DNA of 64,000 nucleotides from Cordilura impudica. Lineage: Eukaryota > Arthropoda > Insecta > Diptera > Scathophagidae. The notes beneath the pieces were generated by a model. The model saw only the letters and a program-made list of their open reading frames with translations, had not been told where the DNA came from and did no database searches. The position numbers and the translations under genes were made by a program. Location: assembly GCA_963682025.1 (NCBI GenBank), contig OY821518.1, positions 225,971,070 to 226,035,069 on the forward strand, given 5' to 3'. Positions 45,441 through 55,954 of this stretch are shown here, one piece after another. Within the stretch, counting starts at the first letter, position 1, and every line of letters starts with the position of its first letter.

Positions 45441-46627
45441 TTACCTACTTTGGCTGCTGAAGCAATACCGAAACATATTGGTTTTCACTGGTGCTGTATT
45501 CTCTGCAGAAAAATTGCTGTTGAATTTTACAAATTTTTGAAGAGTAGAAAATCTAATTTTCTGGCAATTCAAAAGGAGATTTCTGAACTATCTACTCGTG
45601 TTTCCGAATACGGCAAATTGTTTGATAATTTTATTACCTTGGATAACTGTAAATCTCCACCGCAATCATCTCCAAAACGTCGGAAATCTGCTATAAATGC
45701 TAATAGGGCGAATTAGCCGCAGAGTCCGGTGTCATCCGTATTTAGGAATAGTGGCTATAAATACAGAGCTAATATTGATCCCGTTCCTCCCCCAGCTACT
45801 TCGTTTTCTGCGATCCTCAAAAATAATAATAGTAATGACACTGAAACTGTAATTAATCAAGTTCAATCAACTGCTGCGAACAACATTACCGCTATCAAAC
45901 CATTACGTTTTATACCGTTAAATAAAAATCGATTATATTTCTCGTTTTGCTCCTGAGACAGCTGTTGAAGATATCGATTACTATATAAAAGAAAAGCTTA
46001 AGTCTGATGCGAATATTTTAACGAAAAAGTTTACCTAATCGCAACCGAGAAGTATAACATCTTTTAAAATAACTGTTCCGCTTGATATTTTCGAACAACT
46101 GCTCGATCCTGGCTTTTGGCCCAACAATACATTAGTTCGAGATTATATATATAAAGAAAACCACAGAACAAACAATATAGCTCATCTTCCACCTCGTGAA
46201 ATAAACAATAAAAAAACTGAATAATACTTCTGATAATGAAATAACTACTGTGTACCAAAACGTCCGAGGAATAAATTCTAAATTATGTAAATTTTTTATT
46301 GAAAGCTTCGATTTTTCACAACGTATTATTATTTTTACGGAAACCTGGCTGAGCGAAAAAATCTTTAATACTGAAATTTTATGTAATAGATATCACATTT
46401 ACAGACTAGATAGAAAAAGTAAAACTGCTGGCGGTGGTGTTTTCATTGCTGTCTCTAGTTTATTCTCGTTTGAAGAAATTTTAATTTATTATCCCCTTTC
46501 AATTGAATTTACTGGTGTCCTAATAAAGGTAAAGCAAACTAAAATTTACATAACATGTTCCTACATATCTCCATGCTCTGAACAATCAATTCCTAGTAAG
46601 CATATAGAGTCTATTGTGAAAAAATGA
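45440..46627 (+). pseudogene. LINE 5' fragment: ORF1 remnant and endonuclease N-terminus
   Basis: Three successive frames. 45450-45716 encodes HWCCILCRKIAVEFYKFLKS followed by a helical, probably coiled-coil region (LAIQKEISELSTRVSEYGK). 45720-46200 continues an ORF1-like segment, SRFAPETAVEDIDYYIKEKL then ITVPLDIFEQLLDPGFWPN. 46250-46627 is the start of an APE endonuclease: YQNVRGINSKL, IIIFTETWLSE (catalytic E) and GGGVFIAV. Truncated at 46627. It lies downstream of a fragment that should be 3' to it, so this is a second insertion or a rearrangement. Confidence 0.75.
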
Positions 46628-46790
46628 TTAACTTTGACTTTGTCACGCACAGGCACGGAGAGACTTAAAACGGATTACCCCTTATGCAATCAATCTGAAA
46701 TTTGGTCGATATATTTGTTGTAAATTTTAACTTCGATATAGTATATATAAATTTTAACTTCGATATAGTATATGATTTATAGCGGGTTTT
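46628..46790 (-). repeat. Family D fragment and a 31-bp tandem duplication
   Basis: TTTGACTTTGTCACGCAC and GGATTACCCCTTATGCAATC match family D (15971-16205) in reverse. AATTTTAACTTCGATATAGT is duplicated in tandem at about 46724-46780. Confidence 0.55.
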
Positions 46791-46970
46791 CAATTCAATT
46801 CAATTTTATTTATTTAAAGAACATTTTGATTGCAATAATTTAACAAGAGTTTAGGATAGCTTGTTCCTTTTCTACTTAAAAATTTAAATAACATTTTCCT
46901 TGTTATGTACATAGTTTTTAACTAAATAATAATTTTACAATTTTGTAACAAAAACCTTGTTACATTTTTT

Positions 46971-47753
46971 TATATCTTATACCACTATGTGGTTTGGGTA
47001 TAATGACTTTGTGCTGCTGTTTGTAACTACCAAAAATATTTGACCCAGACCCATCTTTTATTATACCGATCGACTCAGAATCACTTTCTGAGTCGATGTC
47101 CGTCCATCCGTCCGTCCGTATGTCCGTCTGTGTGTCCATGTAAACCTTGTAATAAAACTACAGGTCGCAAATAGGAATATATTTTGATGAAAATTGGTAT
47201 ATAAGCCTTTGTTAGCCATAGGATGTACGCTATTGAAATTGATGAAATCCGGTCCATGTTCAGACCTAGTCCCCATACAAATGACCCCTTTGAGATCGTC
47301 ATAAATTGCCATAAGATCAAAATTATCATATAAATCTCAGTCAAATTGGGGTTTTATGTATATATTATATCCATTAAGCAGTAGTCCAAAAATTATCCAT
47401 ATAGGACAATTCTTATTCATAGGCCCCACATAGAGCTGCTTCCCGATCTTCACTAAAATCTATCAAAAAACAAAAATATTGCACAGATTTTTCTCAAATT
47501 TGGTTTGTATATATTTTTTCAAAGTATAAGTGACTTTTCCAAATATGATCAGGTTCGGTCCATTTATCGATCTAGTCCCCATATATATATGGCACCCGAT
47601 ATGAACTTTTTCATATCTGCAGCCAAAAAAATTGATAGAAATGCCACTCAAATTTGGTTTATGCTTATTTTCTATATCTAATTAGTTGGAACTATACGCA
47701 TGGTATAGGGCATCTATAGTCGGTCTAGACTGATTATAATGTTCTTACTTGTT
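46971..47753 (+). mobile_element. Family A element A10 (older subtype)
   Basis: Both ends are diverged but recognisable (TATATCTTATACCACTATG; GTCGGTCTAGACTGATTATA). The GTCC tract is GTCCGTCCATCCGTCCGTCC. Shares CATAGGCCCCACATAGAGC with the older copies A8 and A11. Confidence 0.88.
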
Positions 47754-47952
47754 TTTTAAATATATATTTTTTTTCTTTTTTCATTTTTATTTAATTTTTT
47801 TTTGTTATATTTTTTTGGGGGGGGATTTTGAATTTTATATAAAAACGTTCTTACAAATATATTATGATGAGATTATATCATTGATGTCAGGTATTTCCGA
47901 TTAGACATCTCGAGTAGAAGTTCATTATAGCGGTTTTAGCTTATATTTCTTA

Positions 47953-48108
47953 TTTCAATATGTTTTGTAAATTTCGTTTTTGGTGAAAGAATAACTCATC
48001 TCTAAATTCCAATATCTCAGACTTTTGAAGATTCACTTCGAGATTCCATAAATCACAATAAACATCCAAGTTAGCTTTAATTTTTTGAAGAGTATCTACA
48101 TCATTTTT
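47953..48108 (-). pseudogene. LINE X copy 1, 3'-side part of RT
   Basis: Nearly identical to 51562-51716, which encodes DTLQKIKINLDVYCDLWNLE and VNLHKSEILVFRNE on the minus strand (RT region after the YxDD box). Interrupted at 48108 by LINE Y. Confidence 0.85.
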
Positions 48109-48185
48109 TTTTTTTTTTTTTTGTTATTTCAGGAAAATAGGTTATGGGAAGGAGGAGAGAGGGAGTAGTGTTTGTGGATATTTGA

Positions 48186-49234
48186 CTAAAGTTTTATTAG
48201 ATTATAACTGTCAGGAAAGACTTCTGCGGGGAGTTTATTCCACATACGGCTAGTTCTACTGATAAACGAATTCTCTCTGTAATGCGTTGTGCCGTCAATT
48301 GAACAATAGACTACAAACGGATGTGATTTACTGGAGAAGCGGGTAGAGTGAACCGAAACTCGGGCACTTGGAATAAGTTCGCTAATCTCAGAAGAAGATT
48401 TCTCATGGTAATATCTATGGAACAGTGCTACACAACCCACATTCCGACGGTGTTCCAATGAATCAATAGAATTGGATACCCTACTGTCATTGATGAGCGC
48501 CAACGCCCTCCTTTGCACACGGTCAAGAAGCTCCAAAATAAACTTTGAAGCCCCTGCCCTTTTATGGGAGTTGTATTCCATTTTCGGTCGGATGTAAGTG
48601 GTATAGATTTTAAGGAGATCAGAAGGAGTGAAGTAATTTATTTATATACCGTTTTAGAAAACCAAGCCACTTGAATGCTTCTTTCGACACTTGAAAAACA
48701 TGCTCGTTCCAACGAACATCACATTGAATTCTTATGCCCAGAACATCAAGAGTATCCTATTCCTCAATACCTATACCACCCATATATGCAGATGACATTG
48801 TTGATTCCATGGCCCTATGGGTCAACATACAACATTGAGTCTTCAGCGCATTAAAATCAATCCTATTCGCTTTACCCCACTCGGAGATTGTTAAGAGGTC
48901 TAGATTGAGTGTGTCATTCATTGTCCGCCTTTTGCCCCCCAACCTCCAAGAGGCTTGGCCTACAATTAAAGGAAAATGAATGACAAATGCTGCTGTCATC
49001 TGCGAAAGAGTATATAGAGTTAAAAGTTTGGCCAAGAAGGTCGTTCAGAAAGATAAGGAAAAGAGAAGGAGAAATAACGGAACCTTGGGGTACCCCTGAA
49101 TTAAGCTGAAACCCATTAGATGAGACCCCATCAAAAACAACACGTATTGTTCAGTCTCTGAGAAAACTCGATATAAATCGAGAGAAGTCATTACCGACCC
49201 CAAATGCAATAAGTTTTGATATCAATGCACCGTG
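48186..49234 (-). pseudogene. LINE Y: RT active site to C-terminus, broken
   Basis: Continuing from the RT frame above it, past a TAG: HGALISKLIAFGVGNDFSRF, a TGA, then NSGVPQGSVISPSLFLIFLN and SIYSFADDSSICHS (FADD catalytic box). After frameshifts come NRIDFNALKTQCCMLTHRAM and the C-terminal segment, which is intact at 48186-48581: LLDRVQRRALALINDSRV, then ENSFISRTSRMWNKLPAEVF. That C-terminal pattern is common in insect jockey/CR1-type LINEs. At least two in-frame stops and several frameshifts, so inactive. Confidence 0.85.
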
Positions 49235-50167
49235 CTATATACGATCGAATGCCTTGGAAATATCCCGAGCAACCACTTTACTTTCGCCAAAATTGCGAAT
49301 GGATCGACTCCAGCGCTCAGAAAGTAGAGCTAACAGGTCTCCCGTGGAACGGTTTCTACGGAAGCCATACTGTCGATCATTAAGAAGTGAGTTGGCCTCT
49401 AGGTAGTTCACAAGGTGGAAATTGATCATGCTCTCCATCACCTTTGAGAGCGCAGAGCAGATTGCAATTGGACGGTAGTTTTCAGGGTTATTAGCCGCAC
49501 CCTTTCTAGGGATTGGCTGGACATTAGCAACCTTCCAGCAAGAGGGAAAGACTCCCGCACGATACGAAAGGCTGAAAAGGTTGGCCAATGGACTGGCTAG
49601 CATCGAAGAGCACTGTTTCAGTACCAGTGCTGGTATACCATCCGGTCCCGGAGACTTATTAATGTTGAGATCCGAAAGAACCCTTTTAACTGCACGTGCT
49701 CGGAAGAATATTTTAGGCAGTTCGTGCAGTGGTTGATCGCTATCCGGCAAAAATGAATTTTTTGCAAAAAGTTCAGCTAAAAGGTAAGCCTTATCAACCG
49801 GGTCAGTGAATATTTGGTCATTCATTATAAGAGTTGTGATTGCAGAACTAGCATTATTGTTTACTCTTTTAACAAATGACCAAAAGCTGTTGCTGCCCCG
49901 AGGAGCAGAAAGAACTTTAGCACGAAGACGCTGATCGTGAAGAAACTTTTCGCGCCTTAGTACTTTGGCACATTCATTTTTCGCCTGTTTGCGTAGCAGT
50001 TCAGTGACGGAATTTTTATTTTCACGCCAAAGTCTGAATGCTTCCTCTCTGGATCTGACTGCATCTCTGCAAGTCTGGTTAAACCAAGATTTTTGATTAG
50101 GTTTAGCCGAAATGCGCTTTGATGGAATGAATAATCTCATACCAAGCACTATTATTTTTTCCACCAT
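49235..50167 (-). pseudogene. LINE Y: linker and N-terminal half of RT
   Basis: An open 310-codon stretch: SWFNQTCRDAVRSREEAFRL (pre-RT linker), NINKSPGPDGIPALVLKQCS (RT block), FPSCWKVANVQPIPRKG, NNPENYRPIAICSALSKVME, RQYGFRRNRSTGDLLALLSE and VVARDISKAFDRI, ending in the TAG just after the first catalytic D block (DISKAFD). The lone long frame is a preserved piece of a dead LINE, not a separate gene. Confidence 0.88.
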
Positions 50168-50698
50168 TGTCCATTATCGCAGCAGCATCAACATTATTAT
50201 CTAGGAAACAAAGTTTCCAGTTGAAATGTTTGAAGAAATCGTTGAGCTCGGCCCAACGAGCCTTTTCGTAAATGAAAACTGAGCATTTCATAGCTGGTGT
50301 TGAAACACTGTGAAGTAGAGAGTACGAAAAAGAAGGGGAAATGGTACAGTGATCCGAATTACCAAGAGGTGCAAGTATTTTCACTTCATACTTGTCAGGG
50401 TGTGAAGGTGGAAAAACGTCGAGAGTATTCTGTCTTTGCCCTTCAATGCATGAAATGTGCGTTGGTTTATTCACTAGTTGCGCTAAGTGGTTATGCGCGA
50501 CGAAAAGCTCAACGTAACGGCCTTCGGGAGTTGTTTGACTCGAATGGTGAAGCCAAGAAAAGTTGTGAATATTAAAATCGCCGGCAACTACGATTTCGCT
50601 ATTCGGGCCACTCTCTAGGATTCTAGTTACGGATTCAGAAAGGGCATCGAAGCCATTATAGGTATGCTCCCTTTCTATGTTTGGGCTTCTGTAAAGAA
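50103..50698 (-). pseudogene. LINE Y: endonuclease C-terminal half
   Basis: Minus strand: YRSPNIEREHTYNGFDALSE, SEIVVAGDFNIHNFSWLHHS (GDFN catalytic box), AQLVNKPTHISCIEGQRQNT, LDVFPPSHPDKY and PLGNSDHCTISPSF (the GxSDH box, which includes the catalytic His). These are the APE-type endonuclease motifs in order. Its frame is fused upstream to LINE X RT codons, giving a 238-codon chimeric ORF. Confidence 0.88.
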
Positions 50699-50868
50699 AC
50701 CCGACGATGTCGTCAGAGTACATTAGCTGTTTGATATTTATATTTTCCTCATTCATACCACCATCAAAACTGTCAAGTAAATCATTTATATTCATTGAAA
50801 ATAGAAAAGAAGATAACAAGTATGCTTGATTTTAATATTTATATGAAATTCCGAGCATGTAAAATATA
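50699..50868 (-). pseudogene. LINE X copy 1, RT part carrying the YSDD box
   Basis: Minus strand: SSFLFSMNINDLLDSFDGGM, NEENINIKQLMYSDDIV, an RT palm block with the catalytic YxDD as YSDD. Nearly identical to 51720-51842. Ends in a (TA)n tract at 50868-50884. Confidence 0.85.
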
Positions 50869-50884
50869 TATATATATATATATT

Positions 50885-51559
50885 AACGATGTCCGTCCGT
50901 CCGTCCGTCCGTCTGTGTGTCCATGTAAAGCTTGTAATCAAACTGCAGGTCGCAAATATGAATATATTTTGATGAAATTTAACATATGACCTTTTATCGG
51001 CCACAGGATGAACGGTATTGAAACTGGTGAGAATCGGTCCATGTTCAGACCTAGCCCCCATACAAATGACCCCTATGAAATCGACTTAAATTGCCATAAG
51101 ATCCTAATTATCATATAAATCTTAGCCAAATTGGGTTTGTATGCGTTTATTACATCCATTAATCAGTAGTCCAAAAATTATCCCTATGGAACAACTCTTA
51201 GTCATAGGCCCCATATAGAGCTGCTTCCCGATCTTCACTTAAATCTATCAAAAAACAAAAATATTGCACTGATTCTTCTCAAATTTTGTTTGTATGTATA
51301 TACTTTTAGAAAATACAAGAGACTTTACCAAACATGGTCAAGATCGGTCCATTTTTGGGCCTAGTCCCCATATAGATATAGCATCCGATATGAACTTTTT
51401 CATATCTGCAACCAAAAAAATTAATAAAAATCCCACTCAAATTTGGTTTATGTTTATTTTCTATATCCAGTTAGTTGGGCCTGAGATATAGGGTATATAA
51501 ACGCATGGTATAGGGTATCGTATAGTCGGTCTAGACCGACTCTAATTTTCTTACTTGTT
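50885..51559 (+). mobile_element. Family A element A11, 5' truncated
   Basis: Begins abruptly at ACGATGTCCGTCCGTCC right after a (TA)n tract, so it lacks the TATACCC terminus. The 3' end is complete except for ACCGACTCTAATTTTC in the palindrome arm. Older subtype. Confidence 0.9.
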
Positions 51560-51561
51560 TT

Positions 51562-51883
51562 TATTTCAATATGTTTTGTAAATTTCGTTTTTGGTGAAAG
51601 AATAGCTCATTTCTAAATACCAATATCTCAGACTTGTGAAGATTCACTTCGAGATTCCATAAATCGCAATAAACGTCCAAGTTAATTTTAATTTTTTGAA
51701 GAGTATCTACATCATCTGCTAAAATGACGATGTCGTCAGAGTACATTAGCTGTTTGATATTTATATTCTCCACATTCATACCACCATCAAAACTGTCAAG
51801 TAAATCATTTATATTCATTGAAAATTTAAAAGAAGATAACAAGTATGCTTGTTTTTAATATTTATATGAAATTCCGATCAAGT

Positions 51884-51938
<55 letters not shown>

Positions 51939-52090
51939 GATTTTCGCACTATCTTATCAAATACTGATTTGATATCTACAGAGAATGCAAATATATGTTA
52001 TCAATTGTCGAATATCTTCTTCTGAATCCAGCCTGATACTCTCTCAATATCTCATTATTTTTAACGCATTCATATAATTTTTTATATTAA
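51562..52090 (-). pseudogene. LINE X copy 2, partial RT
   Basis: Minus strand from 52090: EILREYQAGFRRRYSTIDNI (RT block 'YQAGFRxGxST'), then in another frame VDIKSVFDKIVRKS (first catalytic D block). A long (TA)n tract (51888-51934) sits in the middle of the domain. Then FSMNINDLLDSFDGG, KQLMYSDDIVILADDVDTL and NLEVNLHKSEILVF. The 93-codon frame 51561-51842 is the best-preserved part. Clade unclear. Confidence 0.85.
51888..51934. repeat. (TA)n microsatellite, ~23 units
   Basis: Pure AT dinucleotide run inside LINE X copy 2. The equivalent tract in copy 1 (50868-50884) is shorter. Confidence 0.95.
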
Positions 52091-53482
52091 ATACCCATCA
52101 ATAAAATTCATGAATGAATTTTTTAAAATATTTAAACTTTAATCGACACGTATATAGTCTGGCTATATATTGAATACGATCCTTTTTCTATTTCTAATAC
52201 ATATAAGGTTTATTATTCAGTTATAAAATCACAACGCCATAACTAATGAAATAATATTACCCCTCCTCTAGGTACGATTCTTTTCAGAAATAACTAAATC
52301 AACGAGCTTAATATAAATTCCATTTTCGAAATCTGTTTTTAAAATATGTTTACTATTGTGATAAATATGTATACTGGCTAAAATATGCATATCAGTTTCA
52401 AGTCAAAAGAAAACGGTCACCTTAAGTGCTTGTTCCTTCAATTTACATATCCTTTTCTAATGGAAAATTATATTTGTAGGTCCGTGTTTTAACAATATTT
52501 GTAATTAACTTTTACCAATTTTCACACTCTCTCACACAAAGAAGAAAATGAAAAACAAAGTTTTCAATTGGTAAGCATAAATTGTTTTTCCATGGTATTA
52601 TTTAAAAACAAAACAAAAAAAAAATAAACAAGCACCAAACAAAGTTTTCCTTTGCATCTTTTCATTATATTATTTATTTCATTGTTTTCGTTCATTTTTG
52701 GGGTTGTGTGTATCCCAAATTTGCATTCTAAAGACTACTTGGGAGTGAAATGAAAACCATTAAATCAGTGCGATGAGAAAGAATGAACAAATGAATGTCG
52801 GTCGTACACTTTACAACAACTTTTCTGCCACCAGTAAACAACAATAATATCCCAACATCATCACTTTGTGATAAAAAAAAAAAGAAAATTAATTAAAAAG
52901 TTCATTTGAATATACGAGTATAAAAATACGGTAAAGTATCTTTAACATTTGACTGTTTGTCTGTCAACCTCAGACCCCATACTTTTCCCTGGGTCTTGGT
53001 AAACGAATAAGTTTGCCGAAGTAGAGAAGTGAGGCTAGTAGTTATGCTCAAGATAAAGGAGTTGTATTTACTTAAGTCGAGTGCCAACTTAATTTTGAAA
53101 ACATTTTGCATAAGTACTTTGGATGGTGTGTCAAGTGACACTACTCGTTTAGCATCCAAAAAAAACCAAAGACAACAAACACAACAAACACAACAAACAA
53201 CACAACAAAATATTGCCTTTGCTGTTTATCCGATTAGATTATATATAGTTGTTGTTGCTGCGTATTATAATGATAATGATTGTGCCGATTCAAATGAGTG
53301 CAAATGGCATAATATGTTAAATAAAAGGAAGGTCATCGGTAAGGGTTTGATTTACATTTATTGTATTTTTTGTTTTCTTGAACCTTGAATTTGTTTTCAT
53401 AAATATTCATCTCATTTTATGCAAATCATCTGATTTAACCCGATTTACAAGTAAGTAGAATATATACTTTATACTGTTATAA
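52091..53482. other. Probably unique DNA
   Basis: Looks single-copy: mixed composition, no transposon motif. A (CAACAAACA)n tract lies at about 53170-53210. An 85-codon frame (minus, 52902-53159) and a 119-codon frame (plus, 53029-53388) overlap and have no motif I know. Possibly host intron or intergenic DNA. Confidence 0.45.
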
Positions 53483-54267
53483 AACAAGTAAGAAAATTAT
53501 AGTCGGTCTAGACCGACTATACGATACCCTATACCATGCGTTTAGAAACCCTATCACTTAGGCCCAACTAACTGGACATTGAAAAAAAGCAAAAACCAAA
53601 TTTGAGTGGGATTTTTATTAATTTTTTTGGCTGCAGATATGAAAAAGTTCATATCGGATGCTATATCTATAAAGGGACTAGGTCCAAAAATGGACCGATC
53701 CTGATCATGTTTGGTAAAGTCTCTTGTATTTTGCAAAAATATGTACAAACAAAATTTGAGAAGAATCAGTGCAATATTTTTGTTTTTTAATAGATTTAAG
53801 TGAAGATCGGGAAGCAGCTCTATATGGGGTCAAAGGGATCATTTTTGGACTACTCATTAGTGGATGTAATGAACGCATACAAACCCTATTTGAGTAAGAT
53901 CTATATGACAATTTGGATCTTATGGCAATTTATGTCGATTTCATATGGGTAATTTGTATGGGGGCTAGGTCTGAACATAGACTGATTCTCACCAATTTCA
54001 ATAGCGTTCATCCCACGCCCGACAAAAGCTTATATACCAAATTTCATCAAAATATATTCATATTTGCGACCTGCAGTTTGATTACAAGCTTTACATGGAC
54101 ACACAGACGGACGGACGGACGGACGGACGGACATTGTTAAATCAACTCAGAAAGTGATTCTGATTCGATCGGTATAATTAAAGATGGGTCTAGGTCAAAT
54201 ATTTTTGGTTGTTACAAACAGCAGCACAAAGTCATTATACCCAAACCACATAGTGGTATAGGGTATA
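53483..54267 (-). mobile_element. Family A element A12 (minus), left arm of a palindrome
   Basis: Full-length young-type copy in reverse: AACAAGTAAG at 53483, the palindrome next to it, GGAC repeats (GTCC in reverse, about 5 units) at 54110-54130, and the TATACCC end at 54261-54267. Faces A13. Confidence 0.95.
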
Positions 54268-54304
54268 AAAACCAATTTTTTATACCCTATAAAAACCAAT
54301 TTTT
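54268..54304. repeat. Spacer of the A12/A13 palindrome, tandem duplication
   Basis: A 24-bp unit that includes AAAACCAATTTTTTATACCC occurs twice in a row between the two elements and overlaps their first bases. Confidence 0.8.
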
Positions 54305-55099
54305 TATACCCTATACCACTATGTGGTTTGGGTATAATGACTTTGTGCTGCTGTTTGTAACAACCAAAAATATTTGACCTAGACCCATCTTTAATTATAC
54401 CGATCGAATCAGAATCACTTTCTGAGTTGATTTAACAATGTCCGTCCGTCCGTCCGTCCGTCCGTCCGTCCATCCGTTTGTGTGTCCATGTAAAGCTTGT
54501 AATCAAACTGCAGGTCGCAAATATGAATATATTTTGATGAAATTTGGTATATAAGCTTTTGTCGGCCATGGGATGAACGCTATTGAAATTGGTGAGAATC
54601 GGTCCATGTTCAGACCTAGCCCCCATACAAATTACCCATATGAAATCGACATAAATTGCCATAAGATCCAAATTGTCATATAGATCTTATTCAAATTGGG
54701 TTTGTATGCGTTCATTACATCCACTAATGAGTAGTCGAAAAATGATCCCTTTGACCCCATATAGAGCTGCTTCCCGATCTTCACTTAAATCTATTAAAAA
54801 ACAAAAATATTGCACTGATTCTTCTCAAATTTTGTTTATACATATTTTTGCAAAATACAAGAGACTTTACCAAACATGATCAGGATCGGTCCATTTTTGG
54901 ACCTAGTCCCTTTATAGATATAGCATCCGATATGAACTTTTTCATATCTGCAGCCAAAAAAATTAATAAAAATCCCACTCAAATTTGGTTTATGCTTATT
55001 TTCTATATCGAAGTAGTTGGACCGAAAGATAGGGTCTCTAAACCATGGTATAGGGTATCATATAGTCGGTCTAGACCGACTATAATTTTCTTACTTGTT
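54305..55099 (+). mobile_element. Family A element A13 (plus), right arm of a palindrome
   Basis: Full-length young-type copy with about 7 GTCC units. Differs from A12 mainly near its 3' end (TATCGAAGTAGTTGGACCGA), where it follows an older subtype sequence. Confidence 0.95.
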
Positions 55100-55309
55100 T
55101 TAAGATATTCTTTTATATGATTTCTAGATAACCGCAGTATTATATGCTGTGTTGTCATTCAGTTTACGTAAATGTTGAACGTGTCAAAGATCTAGCTATT
55201 TGGGGAATTGGTGAAACTTCAAATTGAAAAATTCGCTTTCAGGTTAATCCATTTTAGCATAAATATTCCCAACAACTTTTGGAACTATTTTTTTTTTATA
55301 TTTTTTTAA

Positions 55310-55880
55310 AAAAAATAACAGCTAACTTTTGTGTTTGTCAGAAAAGACACTATCCGCTTGAAGCAGTATTCATTCCTCTATTATATTTAACACAAATACT
55401 ATTTGTTTTTTTTTTTACAAAATGCACATCGCCTTTCCAATTCGCAGTAGTCTACAGTGTGCTTCCAACCAACGTACTTCTGAGTTGATATTTTTTCTAG
55501 ATGAACTCTCCATTTTATCAATGCCAGTTATTTTTTGATTATAACGCTGAAATAATTTCAGTTGTGATATTTGCATCGCATCTTGGCCTACTGCAGAACG
55601 TCTGCAAGATCCAATTTCGTTGTTGTCGAATTTTTTTCCAATAGTGACAGCATTGTTATCCTTTCACCTTACTAAAGTATATTTTCATTATCTGAAAAAT
55701 GGAAGTCGGTAGATCATCTCTCTTGCGTCTTCATATCGGAAATGGGGAAGTGGACACTTTTCAGTACGGAAGTCTCTAAAAGTACCAGATGTGTAAATAC
55801 CCTTGCTTAATATATGACAAAGTAATTCCACGGATGTAAAGTAATTATCCATGAACATCTTTGTCGTAAAATAAAACTAT
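55310..55880 (-). pseudogene. Fossil piggyBac-type transposase
   Basis: Minus strand, with frameshifts. From 55870: DKMFMDNYFTSVELLCHILS followed by KGIYTSGTFRDFRTEKCPLP, matching the piggyBac core (family pattern 'DNyFTSvpLl..L...gi.atGTiR', which contains a catalytic D). Near 55310-55480 there is a Cys-rich remnant, CELERRCAFCKKKNK and CVKYN, resembling the C-terminal zinc-binding region. The middle is too decayed to read. I did not find TTAA-flanked ends. Confidence 0.7.
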
Positions 55881-55954
55881 ATATTACTTTGTAAGTGAAA
55901 CATAAATTTAATTTATTTTTTTTAACGATGAATATTTTTAAAATTCATAACTAC

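Larger units (their letters stand above)
48109..50698 (-). mobile_element. LINE Y, inserted into LINE X
   Basis: Minus-strand LINE with its 3' poly-A tail shown as the T run at about 48104-48122. It is 5' truncated in the endonuclease at about 50698. It splits LINE X next to the YSDD codons; comparison with X copy 2 shows about 10 bp of target lost rather than duplicated. Contains endonuclease, RT and C-terminal parts with several stops and frameshifts. Confidence 0.88.

Noticed and set aside
49235..50167. 310-codon ORF as an independent gene
   Set aside because: It is the linker and first half of a LINE reverse transcriptase and ends in a stop before the FADD box.
50103..50819. 238-codon RT-endonuclease fusion as a novel gene
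   Set aside because: The junction is explained by LINE Y inserting in LINE X. The undisturbed X sequence is present at 51720-51842.
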